NCBI GenBank assembly: GCA_004154925.1
Contig: QJNS01000008.1
Location: forward strand, 124,001 to 188,000
Source of the DNA: Monosporascus cannonballus
Taxonomy: Eukaryota; Ascomycota; Sordariomycetes; Xylariales
Direction of reading: 5' to 3'
Length of the DNA: 64,000 nucleotides
The notes below the pieces were generated by a model, which saw only the letters and a program-made list of their open reading frames with translations, had not been told where the DNA came from and did no database searches. Positions within the stretch are counted from its first letter, which is position 1, and each line of letters begins with the position of its first letter. Of the stretch, positions 24,001 to 35,704 are shown one piece after another. Position numbers and translations under genes: made by a program.

Positions 24001-26780
24001 ACGTATTTATTGATAATTTATATAAAGTATTTATACTATTTAAAAATACTTTAATAGTTTTAATATATTCGGTTTATAAATAATTTAAATTCAGTATTTA
24101 TAAAACATTTAAAACGGTTAAATCGATTATAAAACGAAATAAAAATACATTTATACTTTATAATAAACTTCTAAAATCTTAAATATTATATCGTAATTAT
24201 CATATAACGTTTATAACGTATATTAAACGTTTTAAAATATATAACTTATTACGGCGAAATTATTATTAATTACGTATATTTTGGAATAGAATTTTATTCG
24301 TATAAGGTTATTATTTCTATTGCCGTATTAATGTATTTAAAATTTCGCAGACGAGTTTTTTCGATTTTGTACTTATTTTATTTTACTTATGGAGTAATAC
24401 TTTCATAAATTGTACGAGTGTTTTTCATTTTTACGAAAGTTTTAAATATATATATTAATATATATTTATAATAATTTACAAATTTATAAACATGTATGAT
24501 TTTATTATTATTATAAGTATATTTATAAATAGCTTTATAAATAAGTTCTTTTGCGACGGATATTATTTGTATTGCATTTTAATTTTCATTTTTTCGCTTT
24601 ATAATACGAAATTTAATTCAATATTTTAGAAAGGATTCAATTAATATTTTTTATTACGTTTTACGTTTTAAATATTTATTATTTTAAAATTAATAATTAA
24701 ATTCAAATTATCAATATACTAATAAAATAAGGTTTCTAAAACTATTATTTATTTCATTATAATAATGAATTAAAGTAATTTTTTAACAAAGTTCGTTAAT
24801 CGAAATTATATACCTAAATTTATTAACGCTTTGATATTTTTTATTTATTGTCAATTTTGTTTTATTATAAATATAAAATCATGACGACATTTTAATATCT
24901 TTAAAACGTTTATATAATATAAGAAGTATATTAAAATGACAAATTACGTTAATAAATTAAATGAAATATAAAAAGAAATTAAATCATTAATCTTAAAGGG
25001 TTAAAACCGGTATGTAAAATAAATAAACCGATATCGTTTAAATATTAATACGTTTGGAAAAAGGAAATATATATAAATTACTATTCGTGATATGAAATTG
25101 AAATAATTTAATAATAAATTTAACACAACCAAGATAAAAAAGGTTCAGCAATATTTGGAAATTATGTGAAGTTTTTAAAATATTTAATACGGCTTTTAAT
25201 ATAAAATTAAATAACCGTATTTATACCGCCCTATTTAATAACCGGCAACGAATTTTAAAAGATATAATATAAATATAACCGAATTTTATAAAAATAATTT
25301 AAATCAATATAAATTAATAAATTAATTTTATATATTATTAAAATATGAACGGAATATAATACGAAAGATACGTACAAGGAAATATTTTATTATGTCTATA
25401 TTGTAATAATATTACCGTAATAATACCATTATATTGAATTAAAAAATTTAAAATAAAATATAATATATATTAAGATTTAAATATTAGAAAAATTACATTA
25501 TAAAAATAAACGGCTTAGTAATAGTAGCTTATTGGAACTATTATATTAAAATAAAATATTTAATCTTTTTTTTAAAAAAAAAGTTATAATAAAAACATAA
25601 TAATTAAAAATTATTAAATGGTAAAAGAAACGTTATAATATCAATGTCCGTCTAACAGATACCTAAAGTTACAGAATAATAAAATGTACCTTTTAACGAA
25701 AAACGCGTTTAATTAACGTCCATAATTAATACCTTTGGTCGCCAACAATTATTTAACATTTAATTTTTTTACACGATAATTTAAACGTTATTTTATTATT
25801 GTAAAATTAATATTACGTTATTACATAATAAATATATTGATATATTTAACGTAAAACTCGTAAAACGAAAATTATAAACTTATATTAAAACCGGATTACT
25901 AATAATTTATATAAAATAATCGATTTTTTATACAACGGAACGTTGACGATATAAATAAAATCAAAAAACGAAATTAATTCCTTTGTTGAATTTACTATAT
26001 TAAAAACGGTACGGTAAAGTTTTTCCATTACTTCGAACGCGGTGTAAAAACGTAAAACCGTTTTGTAAAGATTTTAACGGAAATTATTAAGATATACGTA
26101 CGTTTAATTGCGGTCGTCGTCGAAAATAAGTTTGCTATTATTATCGCAGTTAACGTTAAACTAAAAATTTATCTAGTAAAAAAATTGCAAATTTAGAAAA
26201 ATTAGTTTAAAGGCTTTTTGCTAACTAAACGCCGTAAAATTAATATAATATAAAATTACGTAAACGTAATAATAATATAATGTACGAAGTTTATGAATTA
26301 ATAAGTTTTTCATTATATAATATAAAATATATATTTGTATACTACAATAAACATAAAACGGTAACGAAAAGCGACTATTTTTTTTATGTTCGACATTAAA
26401 ATTATAAATAATCTTCTGAACATAAATTATATAAATCCCTTTAATAGAAAAATGTATTACGTAAATAATATTAAACCGGAAAAGTATTAGTACGTTAATA
26501 AGAAAATAATATAAAACGATAAATAAAGGATTATTTTAAAAACGACGAAAAAACTTAAATAAAGCGTAATAATATTATAAAATTAATAATACGGCATTTT
26601 TAAAGTAAAAAAAAGAAAAAAGAAAAAAGAAAAAGAGAAAAAGGGTTAAAGAAATACCTTATATTTATATCGTAAAAACGATGAAAGGAAGGATATAGCA
26701 AAATTTCGTCAAGCTAATAATATCTCGTACGATAATATTATTATTTCTATACCGGAACTCATATTATACATTTTTTTGTA
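24000..26780. other. RIP-type AT-rich stretch, unassigned
   Basis: It probably includes the rest of lineage C (integrase and 3' end). I could not read integrase motifs with confidence. A purine-only run lies at 26,607-26,645. No intact frame. Confidence 0.4.
26607..26645 (+). repeat. 39-nt purine-only tract
   Basis: An uninterrupted A/G run with repeated GAAAAAA units. It could be a polypurine tract preceding an LTR, or a plain low-complexity run. No matching LTR pair was found. Confidence 0.5.
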
Positions 26781-27100
26781 CGGCAACCCGTTATTCCGTT
26801 ATTATTGCGGCCCCATTTCGGCTTTCCCGCGTATACGCCCAATTATCATAACGACGCCTTACGATACCTAATATGCCATCAGTAAGCTAGGGTTCGAACT
26901 CTGGAAAGGTATTTATATTTTTTCCTTTTGTTAGATAATTACGAGTAATTACGTTAAAAAAGAAGAGTTATTATTACGGAATTAGCAAAACGGCCTTTTT
27001 AAGGCGCCGTTTCGCTATATATGCGTAAACGCTAGGCATGTGTTAAATTAATTCTTTCTTTTTTCATTATACAATAATAGAATATTTTCTAGAATTTAAA
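26780..27100. other. Weakly mutated patch with inverted repeat
   Basis: GC-richer than its flanks. An inverted repeat pairs GCAAAACGGC (26,985-26,994) with GCCGTTTCGC (27,006-27,015), with inner CCTT/AAGG pairing. A GGTTCGAACTC string near 26,891 resembles a Pol III B box, but no tRNA folds around it. No gene. Confidence 0.4.
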
Positions 27101-27109
27101 AAACGTATA

Positions 27110-29003
27110 GCGCAGTAACAGGATACTTGGAACATATACGAATAATTACATAAAATAAATTTTGATAAAAGATTATATTTTTATTAAAGTTTTAATAAAA
27201 CCTTAAAATATAAATTAATATAAATTAAAATTTTATGATTGTATTTATTGTTAGCTAAAACAATTAACGAAATAATTAAATTATATATTAAAATGTAATT
27301 TATAGAAATATAGAAATTACGAGAAAAGTAAGTACGTTAAAAAATTAATTATTACTTAATTAATATATAATATTAGTTTTAAGAAAATAATAAAACGAAT
27401 TTAATAAACGCAAATCTTAATTTTGTATTTAATATTTGTAAAAACGTATATATCAGATTTATTCATAACAAAATAATATTTGTCTCAAATAATTTAAATA
27501 ATTATATTTTCAAGATTAGGTTTAAAATTAAATTTCGCACGTAATTAAATCAATGAATATTTTTTCCAAAAGGGTTAAAAGAATTAATTTTCGAAAAACA
27601 AAATGGTTTATTTCGTTATAAAAAATATTTAAGCGAAAACACTGAATTAAAGACTTAATTTTAAATATATTGGCTTATTTAAAATTATTATGAAAACTTT
27701 AAAAAGTAAGTACTAATTACTCCTTTTATTAAAATTTAAACTTTATTCCGGTTTTTGTATTTCTTATTTTTAAGTTAGTAACAGATATTATTAAAATTTA
27801 GACGGTACGAAAAAATACAAAATTGAAGAACGAAATTATATACATAATAAACAAAAATGCTTAATATACAAAAGAAAAACCCGTTTATTTAATATTTAAA
27901 TAAATAGCAAAAGGATTCAAATTTCGAAAATAACTAGGTACTTGCAAGAAACCGTATAAATATTTAACGCCTATTAAGGAGCTTTTATCGGCGATCTCAA
28001 AGTTTTCAAAAATAAATACGTTTTAATTAATATTTTAAAAAAACCAATCAAGATTATTGATATCGGAACAGTCGATATAACCAATGGAAAGAACTAATGC
28101 AAATTTAGAAGCCTTGGCATTAATCTGTTTTTAGCGTTTTTGTTTTTTTAATTCCTTTAACAATTACAGTTAACGTTATAGTATTTTAATTTTTTTAAAT
28201 AGAAAAAACGTCTTTTATTTTCGAAAACGAATTAATTGCGTAATAACCTCGTTTCTTTCTTATTAATAACATTTTTTTTAATTCTAAAAAACGTTGTTCC
28301 GCTAATATTTTCTTTCGTTTTAAGCGTTAAATCTTAATATTAATATTTTTTAAAGAAAAGAAAATACCGTTTTAATTACAAAAGCCATTAGGCTGAATAT
28401 AAGCTTTATATTTGGCAATATTTTCCCTTATTTTACAGTTTCAAGCATTTATAAATATAGAAAATAGGGCATAATTTCGAAATTAAATTCGTTGAGAATA
28501 AAAAGCGAACTCTAACGATAAACGGTAAAAGAAGCAACTCAAAGACGGTTCTTAATAATACGAATTAATATTTTAAACTAAAAATATTTATTAAAAAAGG
28601 TTTTATAAGAAAAATATCTTAAAAAAGAAAAATCGTGTTACTATTTAATTAAACTAGGTTTGCAAAAACGGTTAAACTAGGAAATACGACAACGTTTTAA
28701 TTTAAATCACGTAACTAATATTTAATTCGAATTTATTACATATTATTAAGTAATATTGGGTAATTAGTTAACAGAGTTCTACTAAATAAAAATAAGTAAC
28801 GACAAGGGAAAATAAATATATAAATATAATTATTACAGTATTTAAAAAAGCTCCAGTGTGAAATATAATTTCGTTATTCAAAAAGCCTTTAATATTACGA
28901 AACGTAATTGAATTATTTTATTTCTTAAAATTTTATACTATTTCTGCTAATATAAACCCGTACGTCTTGGGTTTAATAATTGGTTAAGCCTTTACCCATT
29001 GCA
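27110..29003 (+). mobile_element. Family A 3' fragment with LTR (copy A5)
   Basis: Homology to A1 starts near the integrase core (about A1 11,380) and runs through the chromodomain (around 27,880-28,000), the antisense-ORF region and an LTR at 28,636-29,003 that starts TGTTAC. Everything 5' of the integrase is missing. The left border abuts the weakly mutated patch. Confidence 0.8.
28130..28620 (-). pseudogene. Antisense ORF remnant in A5
   Basis: The minus-strand translation gives AKYKAYIQPNGFCN near 28,375-28,410, the RIP form of C-x2-C-x6-C, followed by RLKRKKILAEQRFLELKKM, a clearly charged, heptad-like helix. It is the clearest example of the Cys-motif-plus-helix layout in the family. 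No start or stop boundary is preserved. Confidence 0.62.
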
Positions 29004-30100
29004 TATTGTAAAATATTAAATATTTTGAAACACGATATATAATTGCTTTAATATTTTAGTAAAACGGTATTTATAATTTATTTTCCTAATCGGACGTATT
29101 TACGAATTCGGTTTTATAATTCTCTTCAAGATATTATGTCTTTTAAATATAAATTATAAGTTCGCAATTTAAATGTATTTTCTTTAATTAGTAAACTAGT
29201 ATAATTATTATCGTTAATTATCTTTCTTGTTTTAATTTTAAACAAAATCATATATTTTATTACATTTTTATAAGCGTAACTATAATTATTTTTACTTTTT
29301 AATAAAAATATTATTTTTCTAACAATTAATCACACTATTTATATACCTTTTAGTAATTAATTAATTTTTTTCAGCTAAGTGTATTAATTTAATTTATGTA
29401 ATTCGACTTTATAAAAATGTAAATCTTTAAATATGTTATTATGTAAATAAAGATTAATACAATATAAAATTTTAATTGAACATGTTTTTAATATTAAACG
29501 ATGTAAATGAAGTATATATAAAAGTATAAAAAGCCTTAAAATTTTCAAATTTAAACTTATAACAAAAAAACATCTTTAGATTTTAAAAAAACCCACACTT
29601 TTTAAATAACGAAGTTCGATTTTAAGCGCAATATTTTACATTATTTCATTATTAAAAACTTTTCAAAAATAATTAAATATTAAAAGAATCTATGCGGTTA
29701 TATTTATAACCGTAATTGTTATTATTACTATACTATAGCTATAAAGGCGGTTCGGTTAAAAATTATATTTTTATTTAAAGTTTTAATTTCTGTTAATATT
29801 TGTATTACAATAACTGTTATTTAATATATATATATATATATAGTTTTAAAAAAAATTATAAAAAAAATCTATTTAATAATTCGTTTCGTTATTGTTCTTT
29901 TATTTTCCATTATTGTTTTATTTATAAATTTCTGTATAAAATTTGAAACTTTATATAGCAAGGTATTAAACTGAATTAAGAATTTATAACTTACTATTAG
30001 GTTCGATTTTGGCGGTTTGGTATTTTTGTAAGCTTTTTTCTAATTAGATTAATAGAGAACCTAAAGTTACTTATTACCTTTTTTTCTAAAAAAATCTTAA
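29004..30100. other. AT-rich spacer before the GC island
   Basis: No gene recognised. A TA dinucleotide run lies near 29,823-29,842. Composition rises toward balance from about 30,000. Confidence 0.5.
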
Positions 30101-30194
30101 CTGCGGCTGCGCCATACGCGCAGCCACAACCGCCAAAATAGGGCCTGATTCTAGTAAAGCAACTATTATGTATAGTTCGTGCGACCCCTGGCAA

Positions 30195-30209
30195 CACCCC
30201 GAATTCCTG
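30195..30209. repeat. 15-bp direct repeat, left (island repeat tract flank)
   Basis: CACCCCGAATTCCTG, repeated exactly at 31,417-31,431. The pair brackets the degenerate tandem-repeat tract. Confidence 0.7.
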
Positions 30210-30659
30210 CATCTTTCTTTCTTCTTCTTTCCCCCCCCTTACATTTGACTTTTACTCAGAATTTCCTATTCTAGTAATTCGTCACCATATCGTGAGCTTT
30301 ACTCTGTTGCGTATCCGAATGATAGCCACGATCCCTGTACCTGCCCGTTTTCACGACGGTACCGGAGATAACGATGGTCCTTGTACTTAGTCTCCGTCTA
30401 CCCCTGACGGTATCAGCCTATATTTGACGCCGTCATTACCGCATAACTGAATAACTTTGACGTCGGGGGACGTCGCTGCCATTGTTTAACTTGACAGTTT
30501 TACGAAAAGGCGATTCCGCCCTTGGAATTACGAGAAGAACAGCTTCCTCGTTCGACCTACAGGAGGAACCCATCCAAAACTAGGACCCTTCGCATGTCGA
30601 CCAACCAAAGGGCTTCCGTTGACGATTGGTGCCACGAAATACATCCCGTACCCACCTGC

Positions 30660-31416
30660 CCCATAAGTAAGGGCACCAAAGGCGTATTTACTTGTTACTG
30701 GCGGACGTCCGGCGCCGAGTACGGCGCTACGTAGTAATGGCCAAAACCTAGTTCGTAATTCGTCCCGCGGCAGGTTAATACCTCCGGGCAACGATGGCGT
30801 AAGTGGCAAAAGGTTTGGCTGGACGCTGCAGCTGGGAAGGTACGGGGCGAAACTAAACGACTACCGCGCATCCGGCCGTAAGGGCTAGGGGGAACTGTGG
30901 TCGTCGACGAGCGGAAAGGCCCTTGGCGGGGCCCGTACGCGGCGGACGGGTTTGGCAGAACGTCGGTTGGCGGCGATGGACGGATGTTAATTGCCAAGCA
31001 TCGTGTGGAGGATTTCCTTTGTACGTAAAACGCCGGTACGCATGAACGGGAAGGGTTTTGTAAAGAACCAGTCGGCGGTGCGGCCTGGTGCCGGGTACGG
31101 CACCACGTGGTGGTAGTTAAAACCTAATCCGTGGCTCGTTCCGCGGCAAGTTAACATTTCCGGGCACACCGCCGGGTAAAGCATACTTGATCCTTTCCCG
31201 TTCTAAACGGAAGATAGGGCTTGTAGGGGGCCAGTCGGCGGCGGCGCCCGTCGGACGGAGCATACATGTATATATCCTCCGGCTAACTCCGGACGTCTAA
31301 TACAGTGGTAGGACTGTCGGGTAGCCATGTAAAGAACCAGTCGGTAGGGCGAGTTAGTCGCCAGCCGGGTAGAGTACATATTGAGCGCCCACCTCGGACG
31401 TAAAATCTATCATCAT
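30660..31416. repeat. Degenerate tandem repeats in the GC island
   Basis: Several segments recur with divergence. One block at 30,713-30,790 matches 31,090-31,165 (both contain a TACGGC core, a CCGCGGCA core and CCGGGCA). A second block with AACCAGTCGG recurs near 31,066, 31,226 (as GGCCAGTCGG) and 31,335. On the minus strand the first block translates to CPEVLTCRGTNYELGF and CPEMLTCRGTSHGLGF, so the DNA repeat may descend from a repetitive coding sequence. Three short overlapping minus frames (30,528-31,184) cover it, but none looks like a complete gene. Not RIP-mutated. Function unknown. Confidence 0.55.
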
Positions 31417-31431
31417 CACCCCGAATTCCTG
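31417..31431. repeat. 15-bp direct repeat, right (island repeat tract flank)
   Basis: Exact copy of 30,195-30,209. It is followed by a run of short ACCTAAC/GACCTA-like units to about 31,480. Confidence 0.7.
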
Positions 31432-31778
31432 GTTCTTGACCTGACCTAACCTAACTGACCTAGCCTTACCGTCGATCTAGCTACCTTTAAGCCCTGCAAG
31501 GTTTGCCACACGACCAACCCGCCTATCCGTCAACCTGCCTAACCGTCGATGTGATTAAAAAAAAGAAAGGGGTGGTAAGGGGTTGTAGAAAGATAGCAGG
31601 ACGCGGAACGAGGAGCCCAAAGCCGAAGGCCTCGGGCGAAGAAGCGACGCCGGAAGATTGCGACACCACCCCCTCCAACACCCCTATTCGGGCTGCGATT
31701 TCGGGAATTAGGTGGAGGGCATATTGTGCTGCCGCGGCGCACGGTTCACCACCAGGGTCCTTGGAAACGGTTCTAACA

Positions 31779-33292
31779 ATGTTCCACATCCCGTTTCTCT
31801 GGCCGGCGGGTCGCCTGCGTGCCTTTTCCCTGTCGGTGGCTCGATGTTCAGCCGCTAAGGCGAATATTGTCCTCTTCTTCACGGCGACCAGGACCTCCAC
31901 CTTGACTCGCTGAATTATATGCCGGTCGCCCAGAGAGAGCTAATATCCGAAGACGCGACTTTTACCAACCTCTAGGGGGCCGTATCTCGGTGCCGTCCGG
32001 CCGGGGCGCTCTCCTTCTCTGACCGGGCAGGACAAGCCCTTCTTCCTGACGATCGTCCCGACGGCGCCGCATGACGTCCCGCAATCGGCCGCAGTGCCCC
32101 TGCCGAGACACGCCGAAACGTGTTCCGGGTGCGCAGGTCCCAAGACCCGTGGACACGAACGGCAACCCTCGGGATCATTATCAAATGCAGGGGGTGGCGT
32201 GAGTGAAAGACCTAGAGCCAATGACCGAGTTTGATATCCAGCTTGTGGATGTAACACACAGGGCGAGGCTCTGAACGCTCCTGGCTGACAACGAGATGGC
32301 CAAGGATGTAGTCAAGCTCTTCGGCGGGAAGGGGTCTTGGGTAAGACCTACATCATCTACACGACAGACGATAGGCATCATCTCGGTAACCACCGAACCT
32401 TCGGCGAAAAAGGCCTGCTCTATTAAGAGGATACCAGTCCACCTCCTATCATGCGCGGTCCGGGTGTACCCCAGGAGATCAGCTCGACTCTCCCCAGCAT
32501 GCACATAGATTTCATACCGACCTTTCTCGGGATCGCCCTCGAGGCCGAAGAAGGGTGGCCTCCATAACCGGACGGCCGCAGCCTTCCTTCCAACTGGCAT
32601 GCCCTGAAGAGGTCCCTAGAATCTTGCCCGTACGACGAGGCCTAGGAGATCATCAAAGTCGAATTTTGAGAGCCCGACCAGGAGGGACTCCGCGGCAGGA
32701 GGATCAGGCCGACCTTCCGCAATAATTACAGGACGCTACGCATAGTGGGCGGGAAACCTGGTTACCTGTACTCGAAATGGTCACCAACGAGACGGACCCG
32801 CATGACACCGCCGCGGATCCGTACGAGCTGACCAACCTCGCACTTCATCCTGACGCAGAGAACCCGCGTCTGATGGCGCGGTTGAACGCCTTGCTCCTGG
32901 CCATGAAATTGTGTGCGGAGCGGAGGTGTCGATATCCGTGATGGCTCCTGCACCCCCGGAATCCCGGCACGATCGCGGAGCCCCACGTTCTCGAGATCAG
33001 GTGTCTTGATCAGGTCATGGACGTCAAGTACAACCAGTTCTTCGCGGAAATACTCCAAGTCGCCATCCAGGAGTGCATGAGTTACCAGGAGATCAAAATG
33101 AGATCCCGTTCTGGCCAGAGGATATCTACGTGGGTAGGCAATATTGGGAAGCCGCCGACAAACTCCCTGAGCCCGGAATTGAGTAAGCCCAAGGTGGAGG
33201 GGAACGCGAGACCGATGGATAGACCCGAGCAGAGGTATGTGGACGTATCTGATCAGGTTAGTTGGAGATGGTGCCATATTAAGCGGTCATAA
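31779..33292 (+). pseudogene. Arylsulfatase (sulfatase family), frameshifted and deleted
   Basis: The ATG at 31,779 opens a signal-peptide-like start followed by AKANIVLFFT, the sulfatase N-terminus (PNIVxxxTDDQD). A one-base loss then shifts frame to DQDLHLDSLNYMPVAQREL and DATFTNL, with a stop at 31,973-31,975. The formylglycine motif CxPxR reads CRPAG from 31,991. A middle part seems deleted, since KPFFLTIVPTAPHDVP follows at once (32,030-32,085). Then come KTYIIYTTDDRHHLGNHR (from 32,343), MHIDFIPTFLGIA, YRTLRIVGGKPGYLYSKW, DTAADPYELTNLALHPDA and, to the end, MDVKYNQFFAE and AIQECMSYQ. All pieces are in family order but in several frames. The damage is indels and scattered changes, not RIP. 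Arylsulfatases hydrolyse sulfate esters. This copy cannot. Confidence 0.88.
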
Positions 33293-33434
33293 TTAAAAGG
33301 CTAGAGACGTATCTGCAATAGTGGTGGGTTAGAAACAAGCCAGAGGCCACTCTTCCTGTAGTCGCACCTTGTTTGCCACATTACAACTATGGCGTCGGGC
33401 GATTCCTTCGAAGCCGTGACGGGTCGATATACTG

Positions 33435-34595
33435 TTAAGTATGAAATTGTAGCATTACGCTCGCATTGCTTATGTGATCCAGGATCCTGTCCTCGGTATC
33501 CTCCATCTCTTCACGTATGTAATTTTGTAGATCCAGCTTCAGGCCATAGTACTCATCTTCTATCTTGTCGCCTATGTCCTCCGTGATATCCTTCCGCTGG
33601 GCGCTCAGATTCTCATCTATATGGTCCATAACGCGAGTTTCGAGGTCCTGCAGCTGCTTGGTGACATCACGTCTCAGGTCTGCAAGTCTACTGTCTATGA
33701 TGTGGGCACAAATATCCTCGATGTATTTCCGGTCGACGCCTGTAGATGGCTCGGGGCTGCTTCGCCGCCGCTTCTTGGGAGGATTGGGTTCTACTGCAAC
33801 GTGTTAGTAGGCCGGAATGCTCATAATAGATGCACACTTACCTGGGCGCTGTGATCCAGCAGGGAGCTCATCATACGCAGGAGGGTTCTCCGCGGGAAGC
33901 TCGAGTGCAGTGCCATGTTCATTACCGGTAGCAGTAGCAGAAATGCCCAAGGTATCCATCTCAATGATTCTACCACCATTACCAGCATAGAGACTGGTAA
34001 TGTTACTATGAGCAGCGATGGACCTTAGTCCGTCGCGGGACGCCGCCTTGCAGAGCGAAAGTAGCCGCCGCCTTGGTAGGGTCCTGCACGGTATGGCAGA
34101 GTACACGGCAAAGGCGGTTTGCTGGGCGAGCGCTCGCAGAGAATCCAGCATGCCACCAGACGCCTGATTCCGCGGAGCTAAGGAGTCTTTGGGCACGATG
34201 AGCGCCGGGGCTCTCTTCAGGTCGAAGCGCAGGCAGAATGCATCAGGGCATAGTGTCTTAACTTCCGCCGGGCAAGGGGATTCATCGAGAGCGAGGGTCC
34301 GTATACGCTCCGGATGGATGAAGAGGAAGACGTTGGTCTTTCGGGGACGCGGGTGGGCCTTGAGGAGTACGGCAGTGCGCAACTTGAAAAATGCTTTGTT
34401 GGAGCGGGCGTTGTAGTGCAGGTCCAGGTTCAGCTGCGGTAGAGACTGGTCCCCGCCATCGGAGCCCCGCCATACCACAACAGCCGGCTGTGCCGCGACA
34501 TCAATATCGGAATTCGCGGTCGGAATCAGTGTCGGTATTGGTGTCGTGGTGGGAGCTGGGTCCGGATCGGAATCGGAGGCCGTCGACGACATCAC
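33435..34595 (-). CDS. Intact two-exon gene, 370-residue protein of unknown function
   Basis: Exon 1 is 34,595-33,842 and exon 2 is 33,793-33,435, joined by a 48-bp intron; the total of 1,113 nt keeps one frame. Residues 1-25 are Ser/Asp/Pro/Thr-rich. Residues 53-210 look like a folded domain, with LNLDLHYNARSNKAFFKLRT, TNVFLFIHPERI and LRSIAAHSNITSLY. A PPAY motif (PPxY, a WW-domain ligand type) is at 238-241. KKRRR at 258-262, just after the splice junction, is a candidate nuclear signal. Residues 270-365 form a long charged, probably coiled-coil helix (RRDVTKQLQDLETRVMDHI). No signal peptide or membrane segment. It resembles uncharacterised proteins common in filamentous fungi, from memory. 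Base composition is normal, with no RIP. It converges with the sulfatase pseudogene, 142 bp apart. Confidence 0.85.
33794..33841 (-). other. 48-bp spliceosomal intron
   Basis: 5' site GTAAGT, branch point TACTAAC and 3' site TTGCAG, all near-consensus for filamentous ascomycetes. Removal joins a codon split after its first base and restores one frame of 370 codons. Without splicing, exon 1 would stop after 12 further codons inside the intron (CASIMSIPAY). Confidence 0.88.
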
Positions 34596-35260
34596 ATCAT
34601 ATCACCTGCACAGCGTCAGTAGACATAATAAGCACAGAGTGCAGGTCATCAGATATTAATCAAAGCTTTGCCCTCTGTCGCCGTGGCAGTGGACAGAATC
34701 CCGCCCTCCCAGGCTTCTAGTGGCAGAGGAGCAGCCTCGACTCCGGGGTTGAAATGGGGAGTTAAACAAAAGGAAGGGCATCGTCCCCGCACGCTCCACC
34801 CAGCCACACCGTCCGAGGCGACGTCGGTCATCGCGGGCAGGCAGCTGAGTTACAGCCCCTTACCAAAGCCCCGGGTCTTCTGTTGGCCGTAGACAACGGG
34901 TAGAGGCCGGTAGAGATGGCTTTGGTCGCGAATGACCGCTCACACTCGGCACGTGGCCTTGAGCGGGCGTGCGCGTCTACCCGCGGGTGCGGATACCTTT
35001 GAGCCGAGCCTTTAATGTATTAAGTGCTGCATCGAAAAAGGCGATGAAAGTCAGTGCGAAACCGTCAATCAATCATGCGGTATGTTTTGCAAGTGGGAGA
35101 TTGACAGAGGATGTTGGAGATTATGGCCGCAAAAAGAAGTCGAGTCGTCACGTGATATCGGCCAGGAGCTGAAAATCCTGGTGGCTGCTTGTGCTGTGTG
35201 TGGCGTAGTCCGTGCGTGTTAGGTACAGATCGCAGGGGTATTTTCAATTAGTTACCTCCA
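34596..35260. promoter_or_regulatory. Upstream region of the intact gene, right part of the GC island
   Basis: GC-balanced, no RIP. It must contain the promoter of the minus-strand gene, but I see no clear TATA box or operator. Several short frames on both strands are open only because of the composition. The island ends near 35,260, where AT-rich sequence begins abruptly. Confidence 0.4.
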
Positions 35261-35704
35261 CCTTGCCGCATTAATGTCTAAACCCCATTTCCTAAATCTA
35301 TTTCCCAGAAAAATACGCGATATTCAAAAGTATATAACAAAATAAGTAAACATAGCAGAGACATTATACCTTACAGTCGGATTATTTAACGCTAATTAGT
35401 TATATAAATAAATAAAACTAAGTTTAATTTCGTAATTATATTTATTGCAATTAGGGCTTTGTTTTATGTCATTAGTAAAATATTATTGTAAGAATTTTAA
35501 TTTAAATAATAATAGAACATAATTTAAAATAAAACAAATTTTAAAAAATGTATTTTATAATTAATATTAAAAACAATATACTTGTCGATTAATATAAATA
35601 TTCTATTATTTAATAAATATTCTAAAATATAAATAGTTAGCTTTTTATATATTAAAAATAGCGGAAAATATATAAAAACAAGTAAATAGTAAAATAAAGC
35701 AAAA
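35261..35704. other. AT-rich spacer
   Basis: Between island and B2. No gene or repeat recognised. The minus frame at 35,524-35,712 is a hydrophobic by-product of AT-rich sequence. Confidence 0.45.

Noticed and set aside
26880..26915. Possible tRNA or Pol III gene from GGTTCGAACTC
   Set aside because: The T-arm stem does not pair on either strand, and no A box or acceptor stem is found at the right distance.
29823..29842. TA run as a possible origin or promoter
   Set aside because: Plain dinucleotide run in AT-rich DNA, with no supporting signal.
31523..31900. 125-codon minus-strand frame with protein-like wording
   Set aside because: It overlaps the sulfatase start, where the plus strand shows a signal-peptide-like N-terminus and the ANIVLFFT motif. 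GC-rich sequence keeps several frames open. Not fully excluded for its left half.
32762..33277. 171-codon minus-strand frame
   Set aside because: It is the reverse strand of the sulfatase C-terminal part, whose plus-strand motifs are clear.
33565..33854. Two plus-strand frames inside the intact gene
   Set aside because: Antisense shadows of exon 2 and the intron of the spliced minus-strand gene.
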